Source of the DNA: Bacteriovoracia bacterium
GTDB taxonomy: Bacteria; Bdellovibrionota; Bacteriovoracia; Bacteriovoracales; Bacteriovoracaceae
Direction of reading: 5' to 3'
Assembly: GCA_030431635.1 (NCBI GenBank)
Contig: JAUIIL010000005.1
Location: 186,001 to 250,000, forward strand
Length of the DNA: 64,000 bases
The translations under genes were made by a program, and so were the position numbers. The notes below the pieces were generated by a model. The model searched no databases. It had not been told where the DNA came from and worked only from the letters and a program-made list of their open reading frames with translations. Below, piece after piece: positions 8,999-18,998 of the stretch (position 1 is the first letter of the stretch; each line of letters opens with the position of its first letter).

Positions 8999-9943
8999 CT
9001 ATATAAATAAAGAACTCACAGAATCATGATTAAATGTTCTATGAATAGCTTTAGAAAGAATGTCACTTGTCGTGAGCACTTTGATTTTTTTTAATTTTTT
9101 TCCTTCATCAGTTAAAGGAATCGTATCTGTAACGATGATTTGCTCCAAAGCTTCACATTCAGCAATTCGAGTTAGGGCTGGCCCAGAGAAAACACCATGA
9201 GTAGCACAACAAAAAATACGCTGAGCCCCTTCTTTTTTAAGTGCTTCAGCTGCTTGAACCAGAGTTCCTGCTGTATCAACCATATCATCTATAATAACAA
9301 CATCTCTACCCTTAACCTCTCCAATAACATTCATTGCCTTGGCCACGTTAGGAGCTGTTCTTCTTTTATCAATAAGACCTAAGTCACAGTTTAACTTCTT
9401 CGCGTAATGCCTAACTCTTTCAACACCACCAGAGTCAGGAGAAATACAAACAAGGTTCTCAAGTGGTAGGTTTTGTTTCATGAACTTTAAAAAAACAGGC
9501 GAAGCATAAATATTATCAAAAGGAATATCGTAAAAGCCTTGGATTTGCCCTGCATGAAGATCCATAGTGATAACTCTCGTGGCACCTGCCGTTGTTAAAA
9601 GATCAGCAACAAGCTTGGCCGTAATGGGAGAGCGCGGACTTACTTTTCTATCTTGCCTTGAATAACCATAGTGAGGCATAACTGCTGTAATGGAACTGGC
9701 CGAAGCTCTTTTTAGAGCATCCATAATAATAAGAAGCTCCATAAGATTCTCATTCGCAGGAAAACATGTCGATTGAATGATGAAAACATCTGCTCCACGA
9801 ACATTTTTTTCTATTTCACAGTAAATTTCACCGTTAGCAAAACGTCTTAATTGAGGATTAACCAATGGAACATCAAGAGATTCTGAAATTTCGCGCGAAA
9901 GTGTGGGGTTAGATGAGCCTGAAACTAGTACAATTCTCCTCAC
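8999..9943 (-). CDS. prs: Ribose-phosphate pyrophosphokinase
   Basis: 314 residues, the normal length for this family. It makes PRPP from ribose-5-phosphate and ATP for purine, pyrimidine, histidine and NAD synthesis. The start is GTG, preceded by GGAGG at a 7-base spacing. Family motifs seen: MPHYGYSRQDRKV, DLHAGQIQGFYDIP, and the PRPP loop VVIIDDMVDTAGT. Only 21 bases separate the start from the tRNA-Gln gene upstream on the same strand, so the mRNA leader may be made by processing a tRNA-containing transcript. Confidence 0.95.
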   Translation of the reverse strand: MRRIVLVSGSSNPTLSREISESLDVPLVNPQLRRFANGEIYCEIEKNVRGADVFIIQSTCFPANENLMELLIIMDALKRASASSITAVMPHYGYSRQDRKVSPRSPITAKLVADLLTTAGATRVITMDLHAGQIQGFYDIPFDNIYASPVFLKFMKQNLPLENLVCISPDSGGVERVRHYAKKLNCDLGLIDKRRTAPNVAKAMNVIGEVKGRDVVIIDDMVDTAGTLVQAAEALKKEGAQRIFCCATHGVFSGPALTRIAECEALEQIIVTDTIPLTDEGKKLKKIKVLTTSDILSKAIHRTFNHDSVSSLFI

Positions 9944-9964
9944 AGCTTACCTCCACGATTTTAA

Positions 9965-10039
9965 TGGCTGGGGTGGCAGGGATCGAACCTGCGCATGGCA
10001 GAATCAAAATCTGCTGACTTACCACTTGTCGACACCCCA
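9965..10039 (-). tRNA. tRNA-Gln (UUG anticodon)
   Basis: Read on the minus strand, the 75-nt gene folds as a full cloverleaf. The acceptor arms are TGGGGTG and CACCCCA, with discriminator G and an encoded CCA end (9965-9967). The anticodon stem GCAGA/TCTGC encloses loop TTTTGAT with anticodon TTG (read UUG), so it decodes CAA. The T-arm carries GGTTCGATCC. The sequence is clearly like E. coli tRNA-Gln. It is immediately upstream of prs and probably shares its transcript. Confidence 0.95.
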
Positions 10040-10117
10040 GTATTGGCTAATTGACACCATGAAAATACACCATGGGGTTAATGGTGGCAATATCTAATTT
10101 CTTGATATCATGCAAAT

Positions 10118-12031
10118 TTAGAGGTTTATATTTGTCTTTGGCATCGCATGCATACAACCTAACTCGTTGAAGCGTTTCCCTCGATAAACCTGAAAATCTT
10201 GAAATATTTGAAAGGAGGAGCTTGCACCAGATAAACGTAACTTTTCACCTTCTCGACTACCTTCTATTCCAAACCAAATCGCATAAATATACTTTCCATC
10301 AAAGGCCACATACCAGTTATCCAAACCCTTGTTAGTCGTGCCTGTTTTTCCAAAAAAAGGGGCATCTTTAAGTTTAGAATTCACAATTTTTGAAATGGTT
10401 GTTTCATCGTGTTCTGAGAGAAGATACATTAAACTCTCTTCAAAACTATACTCTCCATCCTCTATTCTTTGACACTCCGTTTGAATATATTGCCTGTAAG
10501 TATCAAAAACATCTTTAACGGATAACTCTACGGCCCCTAACATTTGCGATGGGTACTGCGCCAGTGGTACCTTGAGCTGAGGTAAGTATAAAATGGCCTC
10601 GTTTTCTATTTTTTTAAAACCAACTTCACTGGCAATTCTTACAAGCGGAATATTGCGGGACTTTCTTAAGGCCCTAAGAACTGTAATTTCCTCTTCTTCT
10701 CCTTGAGAAGAGTCTTTAGGAGTCCATTTTCCTGATTTTAAATTTAGCGTTATAGGCTTCGTCTCTACCAGATCAGTCAATTTCACTCCATTATGAAGGA
10801 GAATTTGATAAAAAATAGGTTTCAAAATACTTCCTACTTGGTGTCTTTCTTCTTCAATGGCCTTTTCTTTACTTCGTTCAAACTTGCTATAAAAAGAAAA
10901 ATAATCACAGTTTTGATAGCAACCAACTTCTCCTATGAGAGCTTTTACAGCAAAATCTTTCTCTTCTACTCTTTCATAAATTCGAGTCACAATATTTGTG
11001 ACTGCTCTCTGGAAAACAAAAGATTCAAATTGATTAACAACATGTGTTTGCCTTTCTAATGTTTTGTAAATATCTTTTAACCAGTTTTGTTCATGATTTT
11101 TCTTTAAGTTTTTTACCCAGAGATCAAATTTTTTATCACTCCACTTAGAGTTTAAATCAACAATAAAATCTTTTTCTTTGAGCGTTTCAAAAACAACTTT
11201 GGCCCTCTCCTTTAATCTTTCTGGATGAAAAATGGGACTATAGTAGTTAGGTCCTTTGAGAAGACTCACAAGTATAGCAACTTCATATTCTTGTAATTTT
11301 TCTGGTCTCTTGGAGAAGAAAGCTAGGGAAGCCGCATAGAAACCTTTTATTTTGACTCCTGACAGTGTCCCCCAAAAAACTTCGTTGAAATAAGCGGCAA
11401 GAATTTGATCTTTTTCATACTGGCTTTCAATATACAAAGCATAGATAGCTTCTTTAATTTTGCGAATAAGCTTTCTTTCATTAGAAAAAAAGAGGTTTTT
11501 GACAAGTTGTTGGGTAATAGTCGAGCCCCCCTGGGCAAAGCGCATTTCTTTAATATCTGTAATTAGCGCCCTTGCAATCGATTTAAGATCAATCCCAGGG
11601 TGAGAAACAAAGCGTGAATCCTCAATGCCTATTAATCCTCTCCACAAAAGAGACGGAATGTTTTCAAACCCAGCTCTATATTGAACACAATAAAGAGCTT
11701 CACAACTATTTTTGTACAAAGCAGATAAAGAAAGATCTTCTGTTAAAACATAATAACTTCCTTCTCGAACGAGAGTTTGTGTGCTGACATCACTCTCGCT
11801 ATGAAGAATATACTTCTCCAATGCCCCAACTCTTACTCTTGAGTCTTTTTCTAGTATTGGAGCTCTAATGGGAATATTCTCTAGTTCTTTATCAATATGG
11901 TTTCCCATAACCTTTTTAATGTGCCCAGAAACACTAAAAAGGTAGAAGCTTAGATAGAAAAAGAAAAAAACCGCCAGCAGCACTGCGGCATAAATAAGTT
12001 TAACGGTGATTTTTTTATTTAAAAGCTTCAT
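10118..12031 (-). CDS. Class A penicillin-binding protein (PBP1-type)
   Basis: 637 residues. It polymerises glycan strands and cross-links peptides in the periplasm, anchored by one N-terminal membrane segment (about 11-34). The glycosyltransferase (GT51) domain shows EDSRF with catalytic Glu137, then GGSTITQQLVKN (168-179). The transpeptidase domain has SILK (Ser401), SRN (458-460) and KTGTT (562-566), so all three penicillin-binding motifs are intact. It is shorter than E. coli PBP1a/1b, with a lean linker. Which PBP1 subfamily it belongs to cannot be settled by eye. Its start faces the divergent porin-like gene. Confidence 0.9.
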   Translation of the reverse strand: MKLLNKKITVKLIYAAVLLAVFFFFYLSFYLFSVSGHIKKVMGNHIDKELENIPIRAPILEKDSRVRVGALEKYILHSESDVSTQTLVREGSYYVLTEDLSLSALYKNSCEALYCVQYRAGFENIPSLLWRGLIGIEDSRFVSHPGIDLKSIARALITDIKEMRFAQGGSTITQQLVKNLFFSNERKLIRKIKEAIYALYIESQYEKDQILAAYFNEVFWGTLSGVKIKGFYAASLAFFSKRPEKLQEYEVAILVSLLKGPNYYSPIFHPERLKERAKVVFETLKEKDFIVDLNSKWSDKKFDLWVKNLKKNHEQNWLKDIYKTLERQTHVVNQFESFVFQRAVTNIVTRIYERVEEKDFAVKALIGEVGCYQNCDYFSFYSKFERSKEKAIEEERHQVGSILKPIFYQILLHNGVKLTDLVETKPITLNLKSGKWTPKDSSQGEEEEITVLRALRKSRNIPLVRIASEVGFKKIENEAILYLPQLKVPLAQYPSQMLGAVELSVKDVFDTYRQYIQTECQRIEDGEYSFEESLMYLLSEHDETTISKIVNSKLKDAPFFGKTGTTNKGLDNWYVAFDGKYIYAIWFGIEGSREGEKLRLSGASSSFQIFQDFQVYRGKRFNELGCMHAMPKTNINL

Positions 12032-12106
12032 TCTCGTGTTTGCCAGTTTAGCTATGTTTTCATACTATTTTTAACACTTACATTACATTTGGCCGAAGGA
12101 GAAGTC

Positions 12107-13615
12107 GTGTCCACTCGTTTCTTAAAGTCTTATTCTCTCTTATTACTCGTTTTGCAATCAACTGCCTTTGCTGGACTTCCTATTGAATGGTCTGGAACCT
12201 TGGGCTTTGACACTGTCCGTATCAACCGGGCCAGAAAAACAAGTAATAGTACGACCACCTATAACGAAGATTCTTATATCTATGATGGTACCAGCGAAAC
12301 AGCAAAATTCCAGTCTTATGTTTTTAGATTAGAACCTAAGATTATTGTTAATGATGCCGCCACTATTAAAGGTGAAATCTCCATTGGAAACAATAGAGGG
12401 GGCCAGCTGGGAGATAACGGGACAACGAATTCAAGTAACTCAAGAAATGGTTTTTTTCATTATGCTAGACCTGCTTCAAGTAGTTCTCTGGCCGCGAATC
12501 AAATTTATGTAGAACTCTTCTCTGAATCAGCCATTTACCGTATTGGCCGTTTTACTAGAGGTTGGGGTCTTGGTGCCTTGTTTGATGATGGAAGTGATAT
12601 CTGGGATCGATTTACAACAACTCAGGATGGAATTGAAGTTAACTACCGATTCGGAAATCTCTCGCTTATTCCTTCTTGGTCAAAAATTAGCTCAGAAAAC
12701 TTTAACCCAAGAGCTGAGGTGAAAGAGGTTGGTTTGTCACTTGGGTATGATAACAAAAATAGTGGAATGAGTGGTGGTGTTTATTACGGAGCTCGAAGTG
12801 TTGGGGGAGCAAATACTTACTATACCTCTTACACACCTGATTCTTATACATCAACAAACTATACAATTACTTCAACCGGAGCTGCTCAATTAAAAGTTAT
12901 CGATGTTTTTCTTCAAAAGAAGTGGGAAAAATTTAAGCTTGGGGTTGAAGCTCCTTTTATTTCTGGAGAGATTGAAAACCCTTATGGATTATCCACTCTT
13001 CCTAGTTCACCTGTTGATTATAAAGCAAGCGCTTATATTTTAGAAGCTGAGTACCAAAAAAACGCTGCTTGGAAGTTTGGTGTTAATGCTGGTGTTGTTA
13101 GTGGTTCAAACGGATCATCGACTGAGTTTGGTGCCATGGCCCTAAATCCTAATTATCAAATTGCTCATTTAATGTTTCGCTACAACTTAAATGCTATTGA
13201 TAACGTTTTAGGTAACTCAACAACAACAAGTTCTATCACTCAGAGTGATAATATTTTTGAATCCTCAATCACCAACGCCACTTTTGCTAAAGCTTATGTC
13301 GAATACTCAACTGAAAAATGGACCTGGAAAGCAGCTTTCATTATGGCCAAAGCTAATGAGGTGGCCCAAGCTGGTCAAAACTATTACAACCATGAAAAAG
13401 GTCACTTAAGTACCTCTTCAACTGGCATCACTCAAGATGATGATATGGGATCAGAACTAGACCTTGGCTTTGACTACAAGTGGAACCCCAATATTCTTGT
13501 GGGTGGATTTTTTGGTTACCACTTTGTGGGTGACTACTACGGCTATAACAACACAGAAACCGTTACTCCTAAAGATAGCTATGTTGTCGGTTTAAATCTT
13601 GGACTTCAATTTTAA
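12107..13615 (+). CDS. Porin-like outer-membrane beta-barrel protein
   Basis: About 502 residues. I chose GTG at 12107 because AAGGAG lies five bases upstream (12096-12101); an in-frame TTG at 12089 lies before that site. The leader (STRFLKSYSLLLLVLQSTAFA) is a signal peptide. The mature protein is rich in Ser, Thr, Asn, Gly and Tyr and has many alternating amphipathic strands, ending in LGLQF with the terminal Phe typical of outer-membrane barrels. A Ser/Thr/Tyr-rich stretch (about residues 235-265) is probably a surface loop. No named family is recognised. Its stop abuts that of the convergent gene at 13616. Confidence 0.65.
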   Translation: MSTRFLKSYSLLLLVLQSTAFAGLPIEWSGTLGFDTVRINRARKTSNSTTTYNEDSYIYDGTSETAKFQSYVFRLEPKIIVNDAATIKGEISIGNNRGGQLGDNGTTNSSNSRNGFFHYARPASSSSLAANQIYVELFSESAIYRIGRFTRGWGLGALFDDGSDIWDRFTTTQDGIEVNYRFGNLSLIPSWSKISSENFNPRAEVKEVGLSLGYDNKNSGMSGGVYYGARSVGGANTYYTSYTPDSYTSTNYTITSTGAAQLKVIDVFLQKKWEKFKLGVEAPFISGEIENPYGLSTLPSSPVDYKASAYILEAEYQKNAAWKFGVNAGVVSGSNGSSTEFGAMALNPNYQIAHLMFRYNLNAIDNVLGNSTTTSSITQSDNIFESSITNATFAKAYVEYSTEKWTWKAAFIMAKANEVAQAGQNYYNHEKGHLSTSSTGITQDDDMGSELDLGFDYKWNPNILVGGFFGYHFVGDYYGYNNTETVTPKDSYVVGLNLGLQF

Positions 13616-15943
13616 TTAAACTTGTAAAGGATTCCAAATTCTTCCCCCTCCGCTTCTTTGATAGATAAGAGGAGAAGAGTTGTTAGCTGGAAATCTATTC
13701 ATTGGCCCGTACATCATATAAGGGTCCATATAGTTCATATTCATATTATAGTTTCCATTAAAATACGGATTATATAGTTGATTTGGATCGTAATAATTCA
13801 TGTTTTGATACATCTGAGCTTGTATGTAAGGGTTAAATGATTGAGTGTTATACATGTTATTGTTATATGTATAGGGGTTTGGTTGATTAAAGTAGGAGTT
13901 GCGTTGATAGTTATAGCTAAACTGACTACTTCTATAACTACTATTGGCTTGGGCCATTTCACGTGAAAGAAACTCTTGAAAAGCTCTATTTCTTTCATAA
14001 GCTGAAACTGGTTCAGCTTTTCCATCTTCGACTGCTTTATCGTGCGCAACTTTGGCACTCTCTGCTTTAGCTGTGAACTCTTGTCCTTTTTTTAATAATT
14101 TCATTTTTTCTTGAGAAGTTTTAATCTTAACCGAAACAAGTTGATCAAAAGACTGACAAGGATAAAAACTCACACTTGGCTTAACAAGCGTTTGAAGTTG
14201 ATTAATTTGAGATTGAAGACCTGCTTCAGTGTTAACCTGAGCATTAAAAACTTGTCCAACTTCTTGAGTGAGCATTTGAGGACATTCTCTGGCCACGTTC
14301 TGAATAAGCTGTTGAGTAACTTGAGATTCTTGCATTGATAATTGTTGAAGCTCAACCTTCACTCCTTCAACACCTGCTGTGAACATAGCTTCATCAAAAG
14401 GTCTGAGTCCATCTTCTCTTTCTTTTTGAGCAATAGATTCATCTAGAATCTTTCTATAATCAGAAAGCTCATCAGCAATAATTTCGTTTTGAATATCTGG
14501 TCCAGCAGCTCTTGCTAAAAGTTTATCCGCTTCATAGTTTTTAGATCTTAAAATTACTCGCTGAAGTTGATAGGCCAGGTTAAAAGCGCCTTTCTTTTTA
14601 GCAGAATCCCTGAGAGCAACACTGACAAAAGGCTCTGAAGAGTACTTTTTAAGCTTCGCCTCTAAGTCTTTTAGTTTTTCAATAGCTTCATCTTTACTCA
14701 TTCCGTTAACAGTATCATTATCATCCATAAAATAAATGGCTTCAGCTAAAAGCTGCATCTCATCCATAATGGGTTCTATAACCTTATCAACAAAAAGTTT
14801 TATCTGTTCTGATTTATCTTTATTCACTTTATCTAGTTTTCCTTTTTCTAGATCTATAAAAAGTTGTTTTAAATATTCTTTGAAGTCAGCTTCATAAGAA
14901 GAAACACGAAGCTCTTCTCTTTTTTCTTCATTAAGACCTTGAAATTTTTCAAGATAATCTTCTATAAAAGGATCGACCGTATAAAGGTCGTGTTGATTGA
15001 GTTCACATGCCTTTCTGAAAGCAATTTCTTGATTGATTCTTTTTAGATCTTCAGCATAGTCCTCAGCAGAAACTAAATTAACTTCTTCTTTTTCACATTT
15101 TTCATAAACATAACAAGCATCCTGAGTAATATCTGGATTATCCGCCACGAAAGCTCCCGACTGATTATGTAGACGCTTATGCGATCGACATCTAACATTT
15201 GAAGTTTCTTCAACCGGGAATGGATCTAAAATAATATTATCAATAACAATTCTTGAGTTACCTGGGGCATTATTAAATGATTTTGTGGCCACATCAAAAG
15301 CTTCTGTTTTAACTAAACACTCTCTTAAACCACCAACACTCACTGTAAAGTAAGGCTTCGTATTGATATGTCCAGGAAACTTTCTCACAGAACCATTGTG
15401 AGCTTTTTCTACATCAAAAGGGCATCTAACAGCTGAGTTTTCATCTGTCTTATAACAAACACAATCCTCACTTTTTTCACAGGCTTCTTGTTCTTCTTTC
15501 GTTTTCTTAATAACAGCATTATTCATTTCGCTATGATGAACTTTAGTCACAAAAGAATAAAAATCATGCTCTTCATCAGGTTTGATAAAATCAAATTTTA
15601 ACATTTCCATACAATTTGAAACCATCGGAGCTGAAGTGACTGTCACAGTTTTATGATCAGAAGATGGCCCAAAATGAAAGCCATTGGTATTATCTTCATC
15701 TACCAGAAAAAGACTTTCAAGCATGGAACGAGGCACTTCTCTTTCTTGCTCTATATTAGAGAGAGAGCATTTTTTTGTGGAATAGGCTTTACCAGGCGTA
15801 ACGGCCACAGCTGTCGTCGCTGGAGAAGCTGTTGTATTATTTAACTTTGCTCGTGGAATAGATGGACCTAATGACCAGTCAGAAATTGTCTGAGCATAAA
15901 GAGTCACAGAAAAGGCAAAAAGACTAAATAATAAAATTTTCAT
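13616..15943 (-). CDS. Large exported protein with Asn/Tyr-rich tail
   Basis: 775 residues with a signal peptide (MKILLFSLFAFSVTLYAQ). The middle (about 280-650) is strongly charged, helical and coiled-coil-like. The first 280 residues hold about a dozen cysteines (for example CEKSEDCVCYKT and CRSHKRL), suggesting disulfides. The last 100 or so residues are low-complexity, dominated by Asn, Tyr, Gln, Met, Pro and Ser (for example NPYFNGNYNMNMNYMDPYMM), like an adhesive or prion-like tail. No family is recognised. It is monocistronic and convergent with the porin-like gene. Confidence 0.65.
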   Translation of the reverse strand: MKILLFSLFAFSVTLYAQTISDWSLGPSIPRAKLNNTTASPATTAVAVTPGKAYSTKKCSLSNIEQEREVPRSMLESLFLVDEDNTNGFHFGPSSDHKTVTVTSAPMVSNCMEMLKFDFIKPDEEHDFYSFVTKVHHSEMNNAVIKKTKEEQEACEKSEDCVCYKTDENSAVRCPFDVEKAHNGSVRKFPGHINTKPYFTVSVGGLRECLVKTEAFDVATKSFNNAPGNSRIVIDNIILDPFPVEETSNVRCRSHKRLHNQSGAFVADNPDITQDACYVYEKCEKEEVNLVSAEDYAEDLKRINQEIAFRKACELNQHDLYTVDPFIEDYLEKFQGLNEEKREELRVSSYEADFKEYLKQLFIDLEKGKLDKVNKDKSEQIKLFVDKVIEPIMDEMQLLAEAIYFMDDNDTVNGMSKDEAIEKLKDLEAKLKKYSSEPFVSVALRDSAKKKGAFNLAYQLQRVILRSKNYEADKLLARAAGPDIQNEIIADELSDYRKILDESIAQKEREDGLRPFDEAMFTAGVEGVKVELQQLSMQESQVTQQLIQNVARECPQMLTQEVGQVFNAQVNTEAGLQSQINQLQTLVKPSVSFYPCQSFDQLVSVKIKTSQEKMKLLKKGQEFTAKAESAKVAHDKAVEDGKAEPVSAYERNRAFQEFLSREMAQANSSYRSSQFSYNYQRNSYFNQPNPYTYNNNMYNTQSFNPYIQAQMYQNMNYYDPNQLYNPYFNGNYNMNMNYMDPYMMYGPMNRFPANNSSPLIYQRSGGGRIWNPLQV
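13955..13970. promoter_or_regulatory. Possible third parS-like sequence
   Basis: CATTTCACGTGAAAGA contains the perfect 12-bp palindrome TTTCACGTGAAA and matches parS TGTTTCACGTGAAACA at 13 of 16 positions. It lies inside the large exported-protein gene, where it codes LSRE. It is 43 kb from parAB, so it could be an outlying ParB site or chance. Confidence 0.3.
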
Positions 15944-16016
15944 ATCATACTTCCTTCGACGTCTTTATCGTCCCTTAGAAGGAAATACTTTAGTGAAGAA
16001 GTATAAGTGTTTAAAA

Positions 16017-17984
16017 CTAGAGCAAAAACTGAGGATCTATGTCAATTTTGTATTCAACACCTTGATATTTTTTATAGTTAAGTTCAAAAGTCTTAATAAG
16101 ATTGTGGAGCTGGTTCACATCTTCTGATTTAAGCAGACAAACCCAACTAAACTTCCCTGCTCGTTTTTCAATAACACTCGCTCGAGGCCCCAAGAGTTTT
16201 ACTAAAGAGAAATGCTCCTCAATTAATTTTCTTAACTCATCAGCAACTCTCTGGCTCATTTCTTGAACGTTCTTTTGAAACCTTCCATGAAAGGTCAGTG
16301 TCGCAAGCCTTGTAAAAGGAGGGCAATTAGCTGCTTTTCTCATTTGCACTTCATTAAAATAAAACTCATCAAATTCATGTTTTTTAATAATTTCAAACAA
16401 CTCATACTCAGGCTGATATGTCTGAATCACAACCTTGGAATCTTCTCCATAGCGTCCAGCTCGCCCTGTAATTTGAGTTAGTAGTTGATAGACTTTTTCT
16501 TCTGAGCGAAAATCTGGAAAATTTAACTGAGAGTCCGCTCCTAAAATAATAACAGTGTTGACTCTCTTAAAATTATGCCCTTTTGAGAGCATTTGGGTTC
16601 CAACAAAAACATCAATTTCATGACGATGAAAGCTCTCTAGCTTCTCTTCAATTTGAATTGAATTTTTAATTTCATCCCTATCAAATCTCTCTATCACTTT
16701 TTGGGGAAAAATTTCTTTTAAAACCATCTGGACTTTTTCTGTTCCAAAACCTTGATGAGAAAGAGTTAAACAAGAACATTTAGGACATGATGTTGGAGCT
16801 GGTTCTTTATATGAACAGTGATGACATTCAAGTGATTTTCTTGATTGGTAAGGAGTTAGTGTCACGCTACAGTTAGGACACATAAAACGATGGCCACAAC
16901 CTCTACATTGCAAAAAGCGAGAGAAACCTAACTTATTAACAAAAACCAAAACTTGTTCATTTTTTTCTAAGGCCTCTCTTATCTTTTCTATTGATTGTGA
17001 ATGTAGCGGCCAGAAAGATTGGTTCTCATCACCTTTTAAATCAAGAAGCTCAACCTCTGGTAGTTTTGAGTTATTAACTCTCTTTTTTAAGGTGAAATAT
17101 TTATTCGTATTTCTTTGAGATTGAAAACTCTCTAGAGAGGGAGTTGCTGATGCTAATATAACAGGAATATTTAAAAGAGAAGCCCTCTTAATAGCAACGT
17201 CTCGTGCGTTATAAGCGCACCTATCATCTTGTTTAAAAGAGGAATCATGCTCTTCATCCACAACAATAAGACCTAAGTTTTTTATTGGTAAAAAAAGACT
17301 ACTGCGAACACCAAGGATAAGGACTGGACCCTCTTCATTTGGAAGTTCTTTCCAAAGTCTATATTTTTCAGATTGAGAAACACCACTATGATAGCAATAA
17401 ACTTTACAATCTAAAAACTCACTAAATGTTTTAATAAACTGTGACGTCAGATTTATTTCTGGTAAAAGAAAGAGAACATTTTTTTTCAAAGAGAATACTT
17501 CTTTAATAAGATTTAAGTAAATTGCGGTTTTACCACTACCAGTTACCCCATGAATAAGTGACTTATGAAAGGTTGTTAGGCCCAAATCCATTATTTTAGA
17601 AAAAACAGATGTTTGTTCATTTGACAATTTAAATGGAAGAGGACTCCCTGCACCTTGAATCCAAGTTAACTCTCTTGGTCTTTTAAGTATTTTAGGCATG
17701 CAATCATAAATGAGCTTACCTAATGAATAGTGATAGTAATGAGACATCCATTGATAAAGTTCAAGCTCATGTTCTGAAATAACTATATCTTCAGTGATGA
17801 TTGAATCTACTCTTTTAATCTTTTCTATTTCTTTTGAATTTTCTTGAGATAGAACAATTCCTTTTTCTTTTCTTTTTCCTAATGGAACATTTACCAATTG
17901 CCCTCTTAAAAGAGAAATATCACTTTCATAAGTTAAAATTGATTGAATATGAGGAAAATTAACTGCAATGTTATATTTTTGCAT
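16017..17984 (-). CDS. priA: Primosomal helicase PriA
   Basis: 655 residues, somewhat shorter than E. coli PriA (732). It restarts stalled forks as a 3'-5' helicase. The N-terminal DNA-binding part (1-110) is followed by Walker A GVTGSGKT (146-153) and the DEEH box (243-246). A zinc-binding segment (about 365-405) has paired cysteines in CRGCGHRFMCPNC, CHHC and CPKC. Helicase motifs near QMLSKGHNF and QITGRAGR are present. Its ATG overlaps the stop of the upstream gene by one base (TAATG), so translation is coupled. Confidence 0.95.
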   Translation of the reverse strand: MQKYNIAVNFPHIQSILTYESDISLLRGQLVNVPLGKRKEKGIVLSQENSKEIEKIKRVDSIITEDIVISEHELELYQWMSHYYHYSLGKLIYDCMPKILKRPRELTWIQGAGSPLPFKLSNEQTSVFSKIMDLGLTTFHKSLIHGVTGSGKTAIYLNLIKEVFSLKKNVLFLLPEINLTSQFIKTFSEFLDCKVYCYHSGVSQSEKYRLWKELPNEEGPVLILGVRSSLFLPIKNLGLIVVDEEHDSSFKQDDRCAYNARDVAIKRASLLNIPVILASATPSLESFQSQRNTNKYFTLKKRVNNSKLPEVELLDLKGDENQSFWPLHSQSIEKIREALEKNEQVLVFVNKLGFSRFLQCRGCGHRFMCPNCSVTLTPYQSRKSLECHHCSYKEPAPTSCPKCSCLTLSHQGFGTEKVQMVLKEIFPQKVIERFDRDEIKNSIQIEEKLESFHRHEIDVFVGTQMLSKGHNFKRVNTVIILGADSQLNFPDFRSEEKVYQLLTQITGRAGRYGEDSKVVIQTYQPEYELFEIIKKHEFDEFYFNEVQMRKAANCPPFTRLATLTFHGRFQKNVQEMSQRVADELRKLIEEHFSLVKLLGPRASVIEKRAGKFSWVCLLKSEDVNQLHNLIKTFELNYKKYQGVEYKIDIDPQFLL

Positions 17985-18994
17985 TAAAGTATAAAATTAG
18001 GTGTAAAAACAAGACCATCTTCTTTTTTATTTTCAGAAAGCGATTTTCTATAATTGGTATATCTTGTTTCAAAAGAGGATTTATTTTCATCAAATTGCTT
18101 CATCGATAGCATTCTAATTTGATAGTAGTTACCTTGAAAATCTTTGAAATAAATATATTTAGGAAACTCATGACTTCCATCAAAAACCAGAAAATCCTTA
18201 CACTGAATGGCCAAGCTTCCCCAAGTTGTCTGCAATTCCAATGTTTGAAGCTTTCGAGTCTCATTTTCAAATTTTGCGTTAAAATTCTCAGTTTCAACTT
18301 TCCAAAAGAAAGAACTGCGCTCTTTAACTCTTTTGACAATTGAACTTTCATGAAAAAAAGGTTGTTTTAATACCTCTTTGACAGAAACTCTTTGTTCTTC
18401 ATTTTTTGGGTCTAGTGGAGATTCAAGGCTCTCATTTAGACTTGGATCGTCTTTTACTTTTTTCAGATAAAGCATGTATTTTTCTAAAAGAGCTGCCTTT
18501 TCTTTATTTAAAAGATCTTTGTTTAATTTTACAGAAACGCCTCGAGACCTCAAATAAGAGATCATCATGTCTCCTCTATTAAGAGCAAGTGACTGCAGCA
18601 AGGAGTAAAAAAGACCTTGTTCAGTTGATTCAACTCCTTTTGAGAAAGGAAATTTGACAAAATTATTAAAACTTCGAAGTGATGTTATTTCATTAACTCG
18701 CATGTTCTCTGTTTCATAACCCACTTGGACCATTTTGACAGAGTCATTAGAAAAATCTTGAAGATAGAGAAATTTGTAATAACCATCTTTAAATTCTTTT
18801 AGCTTTGCAGTTTCTTGATTTGTTTCCTGAACTGCTTTTTCTTCTCCTGTAATCATTTTGGAGATATGTAGATTAACAACAACTGTTGAACCCTCAATTT
18901 CAGTATTAGCTCCATTTCTAAATAAAGACTCAACACTTGGAATATAAGCAAACACACAAGATAAAGAAAAGAAGCAAGCCAAGATTAGTTTCAA
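17984..18994 (-). CDS. Exported protein of unknown function, upstream of priA
   Basis: 336 residues with a signal peptide (MKLILACFFSLSCVFA). No lipobox is clear because the Cys in SLSC is followed by VFA rather than a small +1/+2 pair. The body mixes charged helices with beta-rich stretches and has no recognised domain. It sits in a tight minus-strand run: 4 bases after galU and 1-base overlap with priA. The operon galU - this gene - priA does not suggest a shared pathway, so function stays unknown. Confidence 0.6.
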   Translation of the reverse strand: MKLILACFFSLSCVFAYIPSVESLFRNGANTEIEGSTVVVNLHISKMITGEEKAVQETNQETAKLKEFKDGYYKFLYLQDFSNDSVKMVQVGYETENMRVNEITSLRSFNNFVKFPFSKGVESTEQGLFYSLLQSLALNRGDMMISYLRSRGVSVKLNKDLLNKEKAALLEKYMLYLKKVKDDPSLNESLESPLDPKNEEQRVSVKEVLKQPFFHESSIVKRVKERSSFFWKVETENFNAKFENETRKLQTLELQTTWGSLAIQCKDFLVFDGSHEFPKYIYFKDFQGNYYQIRMLSMKQFDENKSSFETRYTNYRKSLSENKKEDGLVFTPNFIL

Positions 18995-18998
18995 AATA

